A DNA stretch of 64,000 nt from Trochalopteron elliotii. Taxonomy: Eukaryota; Chordata; Aves; Passeriformes; Leiothrichidae. Shown here piece by piece: positions 48,086-61,335 of the stretch. How positions within the stretch are numbered: the stretch's first letter is position 1; the number at the start of each line of letters is the position of its first letter. A program made the position numbers and the translations under genes. The notes beneath the pieces are model-generated. The model was given only the letters and a program-made list of their open reading frames with translations, was not told where the DNA came from and ran no database searches. The stretch is from NCBI GenBank assembly GCA_024734555.1, contig JANPWX010000651.1, positions 1,704,347-1,768,346 on the forward strand, written 5' to 3'.

Positions 48086-49834
48086 TCCCCCTGTGCACCT
48101 CCAGGGGCTGTGATGGAGGATGTGGAGGGATGCAAAGAGCCAGGGAGGAAGTTACAGGAGGCTGGTACTACGTGTCAGGCTGGGATGCCAGGCTTTTTGT
48201 GCATTAATCACTGCTCAGGAATAATCCGAGTGTGGTACAGTTTGTTACCACCTGCATTTCTCTGGCTGTCCCGGAAAAGATTTGGCTTATCCTGGCCCAC
48301 TTTCAGCCCGTTTGTCACCAGCCATTGTCCTTTGCCAGCAAGCTGGGCAGCAAGCCTTACTGAGGAGTCAAAACTCATTTTCTCCCTGGGGTACCCAGGG
48401 AAAGCTGATGCCCACAACCTGCTGGCTCCAGGCACTGGCTCTGCCCATGCTGGCAGCCCAGGAATCAAGGGTTCCAGGGGCTCTAAATAACTCCCTGCTC
48501 CAACATCTGCACTCCAGCTCAAGCCCACTGCCCTTTCCCAGCCCTGTTACACCAGTCCTTTTTCCCCCCAGTCTGGAGACAGGAGTACTGAGCAGATGCA
48601 GTGACTACATCTGGCCACAGGCACAAAGACCTCCCAGCTCTGCACTGCACAGGGGAAGAAAAGAGCCTGGATACACAACAGTGAAACACCAGGAGCAGCA
48701 AAACCTCTGGGGAGGTTCAGGGGCAATTTAAGCAGTGGGGCTGGAACAGGGAAGTGGCCTGAGTGCTTCCACAAGGTGCTTCTGCTGCATTTGGAAGTCC
48801 ATGCTCAGGTCTGAGTGCACCAGTGTAAGTAGTCTCCCCAGAGAGCCAGCTCCCCTCCACATCCCACTTCCAGATCACTGCATCCCAGAAGAAGGGAGAG
48901 AGAAATGGGAAGCAGGAATTCACTCCACTCACCAGCACTGGAGAAGAATCACTAGCATCTCCTGAGCTCTCTGCCAAGCCTGATAGTTTCTCTTTCTGGC
49001 TCCAGCACCAGCTCTGGAGAATCAGAGCTACCCTGCAGCACTGGGGATGAGTATCCATTGGCCCTGCACTGCTTGGGGTCTGGGAGTGCAGTGCTATCAA
49101 AACCTCTTCCAGCATGGACCAGCCTCAGCCCCTTACTGCCATGAAGGAGCAGAGCAAGAGAGCTCTTTGCACATTTCCATATGGATGGGGTGTAAATCCC
49201 AAAAAACTACTGACTTGAGCAATCACATTTTACCTCCTTAAAAACAAAAAAAACAGCATGTCCTTTATTTCCTGGCCAGTCCTCACCACCGAGAGATCCA
49301 TCACTGCCAAGACCCACCCCAAAGGCGGCTTTATTTTATTAGGGGCACAGAAATTCCTGCCAGAAAGAGGCTACATACTTCCAGTGGTTTGGTTTGGTCT
49401 GTGCTCAACACAGCAAGGAGCTGAGGGCTTGACGTATGATCCAGTCATGTGTTGTCCCACTCTGCCTAGCAGCTGGAGGAGGACTGGGACAGAAAACATC
49501 TGATTCCCTTGGGGGAGGTGTCACTCCCCAGCCCAACCCATACAAAAGCAGGAGCCTCCCCACCATGGTGCACATCCTTCCACCCCACAAGAGCCATACC
49601 TGCAAGACCCAGAGAGTACCTTGAGATCCACTTACTCCCAGGGGCTGGCCACCAGGTAGCAATCCTAGGACCACCGGAGTTTTAAAACCACCCCTAGAGT
49701 GCAGGGGGTCAGAGTACCCTCCCCAAAACCAGGAGACATGGCATTAGTGGAGCACTGGGAGAGGTGAGCTGGGAGTGCAGGAGGCAGCAGTGAGCAATCC
49801 ACTGCCTGAGCCAGCAGCTGCACGACCCAACAGG

Positions 49835-49985
49835 CAGCCGTGTAACGATTTCATCATTTTCCAGCAAAATTGAATTAGTTCAAAGCCAAAATCTGATTTG
49901 CGAGCCCAGCACTCTTGACAGCAAACCCTTTACTTTGTCAGGCAGCTGTTAGCGGTCTCCTTCAGAGCGGCGGCGAGGACGGTGG
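49835..49985. promoter_or_regulatory. Candidate conserved non-coding element
   Basis: Contains GTAACGATTTCATC, AAATTGAATTAGTTC, AATCTGATTTGCGAGC, ACTTTGTCAGGCAGC and GTTAGCGG. It lies about 1 kb downstream of coding exon 1 in transcript direction and is free of simple repeats. Confidence 0.32.
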
Positions 49986-50982
49986 CAGAGAAAGCAGGGC
50001 TGCTCCACAGGGACCCCTCTGCCTACCTGCCTGCATCCAAAGCCCTGCCTGAGCAGGGCTGGGGACTTGCTGATGGGTGCTGAACACCAACAAGCCGGAC
50101 TTGAGGGAGGTGGGTGATAGCAGGTGGGTCAGGACCTCCACCAGACCCTCCCAAACACACATACCAGCAGCCCAAGCCTGCCTCAGTCCCATATCTGACC
50201 CTACTTTGGTGACTATCCAGCCTATGACCTCTTCATCACCTGGAGCTGTAACCTCCAGCAACTACTGGTGGTTTATAACACTGCCCAGAAAAGAATGCAG
50301 TAACAGTAACAGTTCAACCAGGAAACAAACCCCAGGAGCCAAGATGGAAGGTCCCCTGGCCACCACCACTCAGAGATCCCACAGGGAGCAGCTGAGACCA
50401 GGAGGGAGCAGAGGCACCCAGGTGAGAACCAGGCGGGAAAACACCTCTCTGGGGACAGAGGAGAGTGCTCCCTCAGTTGGGAATGACTGTTCCAGAACAG
50501 CAGTACTCATCTCCAGCATCTCTGGCTGACAGTTTGCACTGGTCATTCCCAAGAGCCACCTCACTGACAGTGCCTTGTGCCCTCCCAGCACCCCATGGAG
50601 AGGATGTGGTCCCTCCGTGCTGAACATCTGACCAACTTCTGCTGGGACCATCAGCCTCCCCACCTCCCTTCATCAGGGCTGTGCTCCCTGTCCTGCACAT
50701 CCTGCTGCTTCCAATATCTTCTGTTTGGCCACTGCCAAGCCCCAGGTGACACAACACCCACAAACCCATCGCAACACACGCCATCTGCAAGGGACTCCAC
50801 AGGAGAGCTGCAGCAGATGCCCTGAGGCCTGAGCATACCACCCTCCCAGCCCAACTGACTCACACTGCCCAAATCCACAGGGAATATACAGCTCAGGTCA
50901 AATCACTGGGAAAGGTCTAGCCAGAGAATACCACCAGAAACCAGAAACAGTCTGGCTCAAGTAAAGACAGGTGGGAACTTAC

Positions 50983-52155
50983 CGAGTTGATGCAGCCCAG
51001 CTCCTTATTCAAGAGCCAAGGCAGTGAGAGTTTCCCTTCCCCTCTGTAGCATGACTGGATACGCTCCTTGATCTTATCCTTGATCTTCTTCAACGTGAAG
51101 AGGCAGAGCACAGACTCCTTGGGAGGCTTAACCCTATTTTTCTGGCCCTGGGAGAAGATGGTGAAGAGGATATCCTCCTGCTCTGAGATGCCCAGGTACT
51201 TGGCCAAAGCCTTGCCAGGCTTGGTCAGGTAGGCGTCCTGTATCAGGCGGTATTCGATGCCATCCTGCACACAGCCAATGGGGAATTCCACATAGGAGTA
51301 GAACTTGGGGTCATCCACACAGAGGCGGACGATCTTGGAGGTGAAAAACTGCTCCCCAGTGGAGTCAGGGGAGGTCAGCTGGGTGTCCAGCTGCAGAGTC
51401 AGGTAGTAAACAAACTGCTCACTGCTGAAGCTGTAGATGTAGTAGATGTCAAAGGTGGGGAACTTGGAGAGCGTATCCGAGGGGATTTTGAGCTGCGAGG
51501 AGACAAACTCATCCTGGTAGACAAAGCCAAACATCTCCGCGTTCTCCTCATTGGCCATCAGCTTGCGGCTGGACAGAGTGGGGAAGTACTCTGACTTCCC
51601 ATCAATGGGCGTCCCAATGAAGAGCTTGTTCTGCCCATTCAGCACCTCGATGATGACACCAGACATGGTGCCCGACTCATTGACACTGGAGAGGTAGTGT
51701 TCCTTGCGGTGGTGGGGCTCACCCAGTTTGAAGAGGTCGTCCAGCCGCAGGAACTGGCAAATCCCCTGGGAGGCACTGCCGCAGGCAATCAGCCGATTCC
51801 CCGAGTAGTCCACCAGCAGCAGTTTGTTCACATTGTTGGTGGTAACCAGCCCATGAGGGCAGGACTGGACGCTGGGCGGAGGGTAACACTTCTCATTGTC
51901 CTCCACAGGCCCCGTCACGTGGGTCCGCAGGAGTGTGAGGTTATTGGAGAGCTTGTAGATCCGATTGACAGCCCCCACATAGACCTCCCCGGTTTTGTTA
52001 TGGACCACCAAGTGTGTCAAGCTCCAGTCTGTAACCAGGAAAGTCCTAAAGGGAGATTTGGAGCTGCCTTCCGCCAGCGGTAGCCAGGTGCTCCCCAAGA
52101 GCAGCAAGGTCCAAATGTGGATGGACAAGTGGTGCTTGAGCCAAAGGAGCCACAT
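50983..52155 (-). CDS. PLXNA1: Plexin A1 coding exon 1: signal peptide and most of the SEMA domain
   Basis: This exon encodes residues 1-391. Residues 1-30 look like a signal peptide, with a hydrophobic core [14 protein letters not shown] and likely cleavage near AEG/SS. The SEMA beta-propeller starts at about residue 36 (PFRTF) and fills the rest of the exon, with family signatures such as [54 protein letters not shown] and [13 protein letters not shown]. This is the semaphorin-binding ectodomain. N-glycosylation sequons are at about N53, N72 and N159. The donor reads TCG|GTAAGTT (GT at 50982-50981), phase 0 after CINS. The start is uncertain: ATG 52155 gives the N-terminus MWLLWLKHH, while an in-frame ATG at 52185 (context GGGGCATGG, stronger Kozak) would add [11 protein letters not shown] chose 52155 because it gives the more typical signal peptide. 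No frameshift or stop is seen. Confidence 0.96.
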
Positions 52156-52329
52156 TGCAGCAGCGTCACATCCAGCCAAGGCCATGCCCCAACCCAGCCA
52201 CAGAATAAATAGAAACAAACCCAAACTAAAGGGATGGGGGAGGGAAGAGGAGTTAACGGGATACACACTCCTCTGCTTCCACTGCGCTCAGCATTCAGGG
52301 CATCGTGGGCATGGCCAGTCCAGTCAACC
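52156..52329 (-). other. PLXNA1: PLXNA1 5' UTR part of first coding exon, with upstream ORFs
   Basis: This is untranslated leader if translation starts at 52155 (the last 30 nt become coding if it starts at 52185). The upper border is a strong acceptor: a pyrimidine run ending CTCCCTCTAG (AG at 52331-52330) is followed by exon sequence starting at 52329, so a non-coding exon must exist upstream. The leader holds an upstream ATG at 52312 with stop after five codons (MPTMP), a nested ATG, an ATG at 52293 opening a 13-codon ORF, and an ATG-TGA minimal ORF near 52167. The main frame has an in-frame TGA upstream, so no longer N-terminus is possible within this exon. Confidence 0.8.
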
Positions 52330-55300
52330 CTAGAGGGAGAAAGACAAGAAAAGTCTGGTTAGGAGGCTTTCCTGCAGTCTCAAGCATGTTCCACCCCACC
52401 CAGAAGACTGCTGCTTCACATTTTTCTAGCAAGCAGAAGAGACCCTGACCGGCTGCCCCAGCCCCACTCCATGGCAGTGCTGGGAATGGATGCAAAATCC
52501 CAGCAGCAAGCACAGCCCAAGTGCCTACACAGAGGAGGATCTCAAAAGCACCTTTTAAAGGAGTTGAGAGAGCCAAGACCTCTGGCAGGTTGCCCACCAT
52601 CCTGCCACCTGCCTGCCAGGAGGGCCATGGGCAGGAGGGGCTGGAGGGAGCACACGGGCATGTCAAGGACAAGCCTGTCCTTCTGGCACTTCTATGCATT
52701 AGAAAGAACAGGGCCAGACATGAGCCAGGTGGTTTGAAAGGCTCTAGAAGGACAAGGGGGCACATGCAGGGGGTTGGAATGCTCTGCCTGCTGCTGTGCC
52801 ACAGCTGGGGCTCACCAACATGGAGTGGCAAAGCAGAGGGAAGCCAGCCAAATACCCCACACCAGGGTGACCTTTGCATCCCAGCAGCAGGGAGGAGATG
52901 GCCACAGGAGACCAATGCACTGCTCTGCTCTCCGTGTCAGTTCAGCAACCCGTCTGCTACACCCCATCCCTGTCTTCTCCATCCACCCTCCCCACACAGG
53001 CACAAGCACCCCTAGACTAAACTGGGGTTGTGCAAACCCCCATGCCAGGGGTTTTGCCCCATCCCAAACACAACCCATCCTACCATCACCATCTGTCCAC
53101 CCGAGGTGAGACCAAGGTCCACGGCTGGAGCACCAGCTCAGTTTCCCAGCCAATGCAGATAAGCCAGTGCAAAAGGGAGTGGAGGAGGAGGAAAGCCTCT
53201 CTCTCTCCCCTTCCTATCCTTATCATCCATCTCTGACTCAGCCCAGGACAACCTCCAAGAGAATCCCCAGCAGGGAGTGGCACAAGTAGGAAATATGGCC
53301 CGAGGTGACTGGCAGCTCTGCCAGATCCGATCCCTGGCAAGGCAGGGTGTCAGAGGGCAGCCAGTTGCTGTATCAGCAGGGCTGTGTGGGGCTGAACACC
53401 GCCCCAGCCTCAGCACCCAGTCCTTGGCAGGGCTGCAGGACCCACCAACTAGGCCACATGCAAAGCTTGGGGGGCTGCACCATCACTGAGCCAACAGTGA
53501 GCCATACAGCTACCCCAACATTCCATTTAGCATCCTTCATTTCTGCTGCTCCCCTCTCAAGCCACAGACCAAGACTAGGAGAGATCTAAGGAAAGGGGGA
53601 AACTTTTTTACCCCTTCTCCAACTCCCAACAAACACAAGATCCCCCTCTCCTTTTTCAGGGCAAGCCCAGCCCTGGCCACCCCTGCAGCCCTGCCATCTC
53701 TCTTGAGCCCCAGATAGGCTGGGCAAAACTTCTGCTCCACTTCCAAATCCTCTCTGCAGACCTGCCTCTGCCCACGATGCTCCTCACCCTGCTCTCTTCA
53801 ACATCTCAACATATCCACCTCCAAGGCAACAATCTCAAGGGACATTTGGATGATGGCACAGGAGCAGCATTGAGACCAAATCCAGGTGCCACAAACCTCC
53901 ATGGGTGCAGAGACAACAAAAGCACCACCCTGGAAATCATCCCCATGGTCCCAATCACCCATTCCTACCACCCTTTACAACACTGGGAGCCTCCCAGAAA
54001 AGAGTACGTTGTCACAACACTATCAGGGCAAGAGCACTCCCAAAAGACACTCAACAATGCCCAGAATCACCATTTTTCTGAGCTTGTTGGTAAGGGAATA
54101 ACGACAAGCACCCCAGATCAGAGCTCATTATCCCCAAACCACATTGATGTGGGACCGAGTGGCACTGTCAGCATAAACCCACTGGTTAGCCCAGAAAGCC
54201 ACAGCCCAGCAGCTGCAGGCATTGGGGTTTCCTGAAGGAAACCAGAGAGTGGTTTCCCACCCCATGAAACTGGCACAGCTGCCACCAAACCACTGCTCCC
54301 ATGCAGCTGAGCCCCTCAGTAAGAGCACAGTGGCTGCCTGGCAAGGAGACCAGCACTAACACCAAATTCATATGTCAGTGACCTGCCAAGGAGAGAAGGA
54401 ATGGGGGAGATGGGGATTGGCACAGAGCGGGGATGCCACCCAGAGCATCCCCTGCCAGGATGAGAGAGCGTGACAGGGAACTTGCTTTCTTGGTGCATTT
54501 CTATGATTCACTGCTTCTATTTCAGGAAGTGGGTGAGAGAACTAGAGGTCGAGTTGCTGCCACAAACCAGGGCTAGAAAGCCCAACAGGAGATTCCCAAA
54601 TTAACGTAGGGAACTGCAAATCAGAAGTTGGAACAAGAGCAAAGTGAGGCAGAGCTGGGGCGAGCTGAGAGATGACACTCTGCAGAGCTCCTCTGAGACT
54701 TCTGCTCCTAAATATACTACAGCAGCAACATCTCGTCCTAGTGACCTGACACCAGTGGTGGGTTTGTCCAGTCCTGCTTAAAATCATCAACAATTGTTAA
54801 TAAAAATAAAACAGCACAAATGGTTAGTTTGTCTGCTTTCTTCGGGATTCAGTTCCTGAACTTTGGATTGAACCAAAGCAGGGCTCAAGCCCACCATGGT
54901 GCAGGCAGCCCTGCACTGGAGCATGGGTGCCAGCACAGCCCCTGCTCCCTGCCCATGGGAGCAGCAGCCAAAGGGCATTTCGCTGCTGTCACACAGCCTC
55001 TAAGTCCCATGGAGAGGTCACAGTGCAGCTAAGGAAGCGCAGCTCCTCTGCTGGCACACTCTTTAAACCACAGGGCACCCAAACCCCTGGGGCTGCATCC
55101 AAGTAGCACCTCACCCTCGGGGGACCCAGTCCAGGGCCACTATATGACTGCCATCACCAGGAAGCAAGACAAACACATCCAGTGCAGTCCAAAGGCATGG
55201 AAAATTCTGGACAGATACCCTGGAGCCAAGCCCTGATCTGAAACAGGCAGCAATAAAATAGTTCACCCCAACCTGGTTGCATGGATGCCAGCTGGGAGAG

Positions 55301-58300
55301 CAGGACCACAAATACACCCAGCTGTGCTGCTGGACAGCAAGAAATGCAGCCCAAAGCATCTGCAGCACTGAGCATCCCCAGGGCTCACCCCACAGCAGGG
55401 CCACACTGCCAGCCAGACAGCACCACAGGCTTGTGTTTTGATTTACACAGACACACATGCGTATTTACAGAAGGAAACCCACCATCAGAAACAAAGCCAG
55501 CACAAGAGCCAAATCCACCCCAGTCCCCTTCATCCCCCACTGGAAAGGACATTTGCTCACAGTTTCACCTCAAAGAGGCCACACTGAGACAATTGCAGCC
55601 ACTGCAAGACTTGGATGGGGGTTACCCACCTCAGCACGGCCAACACTCACACACTCCAGCTTCCAATGAGCCTTTCAGCAACAAGCCAAGGACACACCCC
55701 AGAGATGCCAGGGCCCCACTTTCTAGCTGCTGGAGAGGTGGCAAGGGGCAGCAGCACTCATCCCCCAAGGCTGAGAGCTCCCTGGTCCTGCAATATGCCC
55801 AAAAACCTGTGTTTGGGATGGGAGATCGCTCTTTGGGAAAACAATCATCACTTTTGATAGCACAAAGCAGGAGTAGTGGGATGGAAAAACTAACCTTAAA
55901 AGGCAAAGACTGGACAGAGTGTTAAGGACCAGCTCTCCACTCATCCAGGCAGCAAGTCCAAGAGTCAGCATCAGCCTACAAAGCAGCAGCCCTCATGGGA
56001 ACACCCGGAGACAGGGTTTAAAACATGCAGACAAGCACAGAGGTGCATTTCTGGCACACACAGACCTGCCTGACATCCCTGCTCTTCCATCAACAGGACT
56101 CCAGGAGGTTCACTCCCAGCAAAACACCCCAAGAGCTTTATAGCCTTGCACTTTTGCAAGGGAGGTTGGAGGAGAGAAGGCATGGGATTGAAAACCCCCA
56201 AACAACTGACCCACAAAAGGGGAAATGGCATCTAAAGAGCCTTTACCTGTAATCCCTCCAAGTCACTTGCTGCTCTCAGCAATAAGAAACAGTGAAGAAG
56301 AGACCAGCTACAAGCTGCCAGTAATTAGCAAAGGGGAGAGAGGGGAGATTATCCAGGGGAGAGAAAAGCCTTCGGGCCACAGGAGAGGCAGCCTCACCAT
56401 AGAGCTGGTGTATTTTTAGGTTCATCTGCCTGGGAAAAGCCTTGCAACAATGAGGAAAGCCTGGTGGTGGTACAAATTCGAGCTGCACTACATATGCAGT
56501 TGCTGCAACAGGGCTAAACTTTAACTCCTTCCTTCACTGTATACAGACATTGAAAAGTATTTGGCTGGGGTCCCTCCCTAGCCAGTGAGTTAAATCATTA
56601 ACAACTTTATCCCTGGCTCAAACCACACCCTGATGAGATCAATGGCAGGCTCTGAAGCTGCCCCAACGCCCCAACCTCCATTATTATCACCCTATCAAGA
56701 ATATCTTCAGCATCTTCAGTTTCCTCCCAGGCTCCTGCCATCCCTCCTAGGCAGGGGCTGAGGACCCCATCCTGCCATCCATCCCAGCTTCTACTCCTCC
56801 CCTGCAAGGATCTTCTGGGAAAAGAATTCAGCCTCTTTTGTCCTGAGAAATGTGACAAGGAGAAGCAACCATCTACTGCTCAAGGGCTCGTGAAGCTTGA
56901 CCCGCAGCAAAAAGAAGCATAAAAGAACAAGCAGTGAGGAAATTAAATAACATTGCTCAAGTGCTCAATTCCCCATCTCTGGTCCTCTGCAAGAAGTCAT
57001 GTCACACCAAGAACAGCTTGAACTCCAGAACAGCTCCAGAGCCACTTCGTGCACTCTCCACCAAGAGACTGCAGGCTGCCCTGCAGAGAGCCCTTCCAAA
57101 AAGGGCTTACAAGCATTGCCAATATGGAAACCCAGGCTCCCTGCAACCACAATGTCCCAAGGCAAGGAGGCACACGAGGACAGCCTCAGCAGGTCCTGCC
57201 AGGAAACCAGGCATGGAGTGAGACCTTACACGTTTCCCAACTCCATCAGGTACACCAGAAGCCAGAGTCGGCAGCTGTCCTTTGCCTTCTTTCCACAACT
57301 CAGCTGGGTAGCACAGCCCAAACAGGGACCCTACAAGGGCTGCCGAGGGGCTTTCTGTTTGCAGCCCACATGCTGGATCTGGACTTCCCAGGAGCAAAGT
57401 GTGCCCCACCTTCCTTTCTACTCCCTGCAGCCAAGAGAGGAGTACATAGACCGGGACTGACTGATGCCTGGAATGGAGACCAGTGCACAGCACATGGGTA
57501 ATCATCCACACAGAACACAGCCTGCTGCTTCCCATCCTACTTCAGGAAGTTTGTCCATCAGCACACACAGAGCACGACACCTCAAACCCCTCTCTGCTAT
57601 CCATCATCCACAGACCCCAACCCAAGACACCAGGACACCAGCCACGGGACTGTGGCTTCCTACTATCAACACCCAGGTCAACCCAAGGCTTCAAACAGCA
57701 GACTGATGTGAATTTTGTCACTTCAGTCAGGTCCAATTAATAACATCTTGCCCCATCCTGAGAGCAAAGAGGTACAGAACAAACTCCCTGAAGGTCATCT
57801 CCCCCTTTGGCTTTGGCCCACACACCCCCAGACTCTGGTTCTCACAACCCATCGGTCCACTGCCCCACATAAATATCCCAAAAACCAGCCCTGCTGGCAG
57901 AGGTCACCTTGGTCCAGCTGGACCTGCAGAGACCCAGAAGGTCACTCACAAGCAAGGTCTCTCAACAGCAGAGAAGTCTAACGAGAGATCCTCTGGCCAT
58001 CAGCATCCTTCCCTTGTCTGACCTCATTCCCTGGAGCACAAAGCATCACTCCTCATTCCCCAGCCTCCTGCTCCACATCCCTCACTGGGCCAGGGCAGCC
58101 ACAAACACAAGCCATGATCTTACAGTCCCTAGATCAATGCTCCTCTTCCAGCCCAGCTCTCCAAGCTGCATTTTCACCTCTCAGTCACAAGCACTTCCCC
58201 CAAATCCCACAGGGAATCTGGAGAGCTCCTTCTTTGCAATGGAGCACTGCCACAGGAGGATTCCTGGTTGCTGGATCCCCTCTGTTCCAGCAAAGGGAGG

Positions 58301-60139
58301 TCACTCTGGGGTTGGTTTAATCCCAGCTAAAGTGAAATTCCCATGCTTCCGCCTGGCCCCTTGCTGACACCAGCATTTGTGCTGTCCTGTGGCGAGCCAA
58401 GCACGACTGCCATCACATTAGTTCTGATTAAAACAACCACAAAACTTCTCCAAACGAGCTTTCCTAAGCCACGTGTACTTTCCCTTCCCCTATCAACCTC
58501 CTGTCCTTCCCCCTCTGCTGTTTCAGTTATGCTGCCCCAAGAACCAAATCTGGAAAAGACTCTGCGTCCCCTGAAGAGTTTCCAGCTCAGCATAGCCCCA
58601 TGTTCTATTTGCCCAAGGTGAAGCTGACCCAGAAGTGAGACGTCCAGAGAGATAGGAGAGCTTCACCTGGCAATGGGACAGGCAGAGATGGAAAAAGGAA
58701 AAGCCTAGAAGTTCCCCCACAGCAACATCACCACAGGGGAAACTCTTCTGAGAGTCCAAAAGAGGCTTAATTCACAGCACCATAGGCAAAGAGCTTCTGA
58801 TATTAATAGGGAAGTGCCACAGCAGTGGCTGTGCCTGCACTCTGTTTTCCTATGGGCAGTGCCAACACAGCACACACCACCCCAATTTCCCACAGCAGGG
58901 GGGTCTCACCCACTGCACCTGGGCAGAGCACACTTCAAAGTGTGGGTGCAGCCCAAGGGCTGCTGGCTGGGAGGGAGAGCAGAGCAAGGCTTCTCCTCTT
59001 CCTGCAGATTCCAGCTGCAGCCCCAAGCCATGTTGGTCACCTTGCTACAATGGCCTGAACACCATGCATGAGGAGCTGAGATTCCAACAGGCATCAGCAT
59101 AATCGATTGGCTCCTGCAGTGCAAAACCCAGAAGAAGCAGCTGCTCGCCTGTGCTGGGAGGGCTGTCCAAGCACCTCTGCCAAAAACCCACTTTCTGCTA
59201 ATGAAGGTGGCTGGATGGCAGCTCCAGCCAGTGCCATCACCCTCACAGAGGGCCAGGGAGCCATACAAAGCACAGCCAGTGGGCCAAGACTGACACACTC
59301 CCCTGGCACTGTCGAATCCCTTCCTCCCAGCTCTCTCCCACACAGGCATGAGGCCACGAAGAGCAGGACCTCTCCTGCATGTGCCAGCAGCCCCACGGGC
59401 ACCTCGGCCATGCTGATAAGGAATAGCAGTGGGAGCCATGGAAGCCAGGGCTGCTGTCAGCGTCACGGGGCTCAGCAGCGGCTCGCCTTCGGAAACAGGG
59501 CTGCCTTCCTGCCTTCCTCCTCCCCCATTTCTTCTCGATGACATCAGCCTGAAAAACAGGTTTTTGACTTCAGCAGGGCTCATCGGGCCAATTCTGGTCC
59601 TGCCAGAGAGGGGAGAGTCCCCCCTTGACTCCAGAAAGGAAGCAGCCATGCAGGAGCCAGACACAGAGATAAGCAGCAGCGGGCAGGCAGGGACCCTGCC
59701 AGGATGCCAACACTCATAGGAATAAAAATCATGGCGAAGCAGATGGGGGTGGAGGGAATTCGATGCTGGAGAACAGATATAAATGTTTTACAGAGGCCGT
59801 GGCAGCTGTAAGCAGGGGCTCATGCCCCGGCTCTGACACTGCTCTGCTACAGGGCAGCCACATCTACTCAGTGCAAAACCCAAATCTCAGGACAGACTCC
59901 CATCTCACTCCAGCTCCCAGAGCCCAAGAGCAAGCCCTCAGTCTGGCCAAAATGACAATACAGGACTCAACACTATCCAGCAAAGCCTTCTGAGGGCCAC
60001 AAACCTGGACACAGACCAGCAGGGAACACGATCCTGAGAAACATCCTGCCCACCGGCCAAGCTCCAAGATTATTTTTAAACTCCTCCTAAAATATTTTTG
60101 GGTTTTCCTCTTCCCCTGTTGAAACTAACAGTCTGCACA

Positions 60140-60310
60140 GGAAGAGCGAAGCAACCGCCTGTACACAAAGCCCAGCAGCATGCACAAAGCAAACAACTTA
60201 GTGCCATTATAATTACCTGTGATGTTATCAGCCGCCCTGACAGGGTCAGCATTCGCAGAAGGAAATGTGGTTTTCACATTGTGCCACTTGAAACGAGTGT
60301 GACCATCCTT
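60140..60310. promoter_or_regulatory. Candidate conserved non-coding element in first intron
   Basis: Contains GTGCCATTATAATTACCTG, GTGATGTTATCAGCC, GCATTCGCAGAAGG, AAATGTGGTTTTCAC and CTTGAAACGAGTGTG. Retained CpGs and a TAATTA core suggest an enhancer near the promoter. Confidence 0.35.
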
Positions 60311-61189
60311 CCTCCTCCCCTGCCCCCCAGCAGCACCCACTCATGATGCCAACACCATGGTAAAGTGGAGGAACAGCCCTTGGATGTGGGGCTACGTACA
60401 CAGGAAATTTCTCCCCCTAATACAGGAATCTGCCTCTTCTCTTGCCAGGAATTTATTTCTGTGAGAGAGCCTGAATATTTTGCCGCACAGTTTTTTAACT
60501 GAACACATAAAGCAAAGGGACTCGCAGGGCTCCCACAATGACACCAAGACTTGACTGGATGGGGGTAGCATCAGATGAGGAGCTGCAAAGGGTCGAGCCC
60601 CCAACATTGACACTACCCCAGAGGTGCTCAGAGCACCCAAGCTTCCCAATAATTTTGGGAAACCATCTATGCTCCCAACCCCTCACATGCCAGACTGCAT
60701 CTCTGCTCCTCCAAGCTCCCAAGAAAACACGAAGAATCACTCAACATTTATCAGTTCAAAACACATGTGCAATTAGCAGGATTTTTTTTCCTCCCTCCAG
60801 TATAATTATATATGTTTTAATGCAATTACCACCCCTGTATTTTCTACATTAAACAGTAGGCAACCCAAGGAAGAGACAGACTTATTTTTCTTGGCCTCGC
60901 CTTTCTGAAAATAATACTATGTTGCAAAATAACTCCGGAAGAAGGGCTTATCTTTACCAGAAAAAGAGGGAGAGAAGATGAAAAACGGGAAGAGGGAAGG
61001 AGAAATCTCCCAAAGAGAAAGCAGGGATTGCAGTGTCCCTCCACACTGCCCTCACCCTCCAGTCCCTACACATACCTATACCTGGAAAACCGTCCTTGAT
61101 ACCACCAACAGGACTCAGAAACAGCCTCAGCCTGTTCACCCTCGCCGACAGAAAGGAAAACTGAATCAAGCAAATGGTTGTGGTTACTC

Positions 61190-61335
61190 AAGCTGGGGTC
61201 ATTAGCCGGATTAAAGCTCCCGAGCTCTGGCCAGCAGCACGGAGAGCAAAGTGCAGCTAAACTGCCCAAATTGGATTACCAGCGCTCCTGGGTCTCTGTG
61301 CCAATTTGGCTGGCAGATTGTGGGATGCTCAGGAT
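61190..61335. promoter_or_regulatory. Candidate conserved non-coding element in first intron
   Basis: Contains GGTCATTAGCCGGATTAAAG, CCCAAATTGGATTACC and TGCCAATTTGGCTGGC (partly palindromic NFI-like site). Candidate only. Confidence 0.28.

Larger units (their letters stand above)
44880..50982 (-). other. PLXNA1: PLXNA1 intron between coding exons 1 and 2 (6103 bp)
   Basis: Bounded by GTAAGT at 50982 and CAACAG at 44880. It contains three blocks that look regulatory (about 47165-47350, 48010-48085 and 49835-49985). No recognisable transposon is present. Confidence 0.9.

Noticed and set aside
51697..52083. 128-codon plus-strand frame opposite the SEMA exon
   Set aside because: It is the antisense shadow of a strongly constrained coding exon and shows no family similarity.
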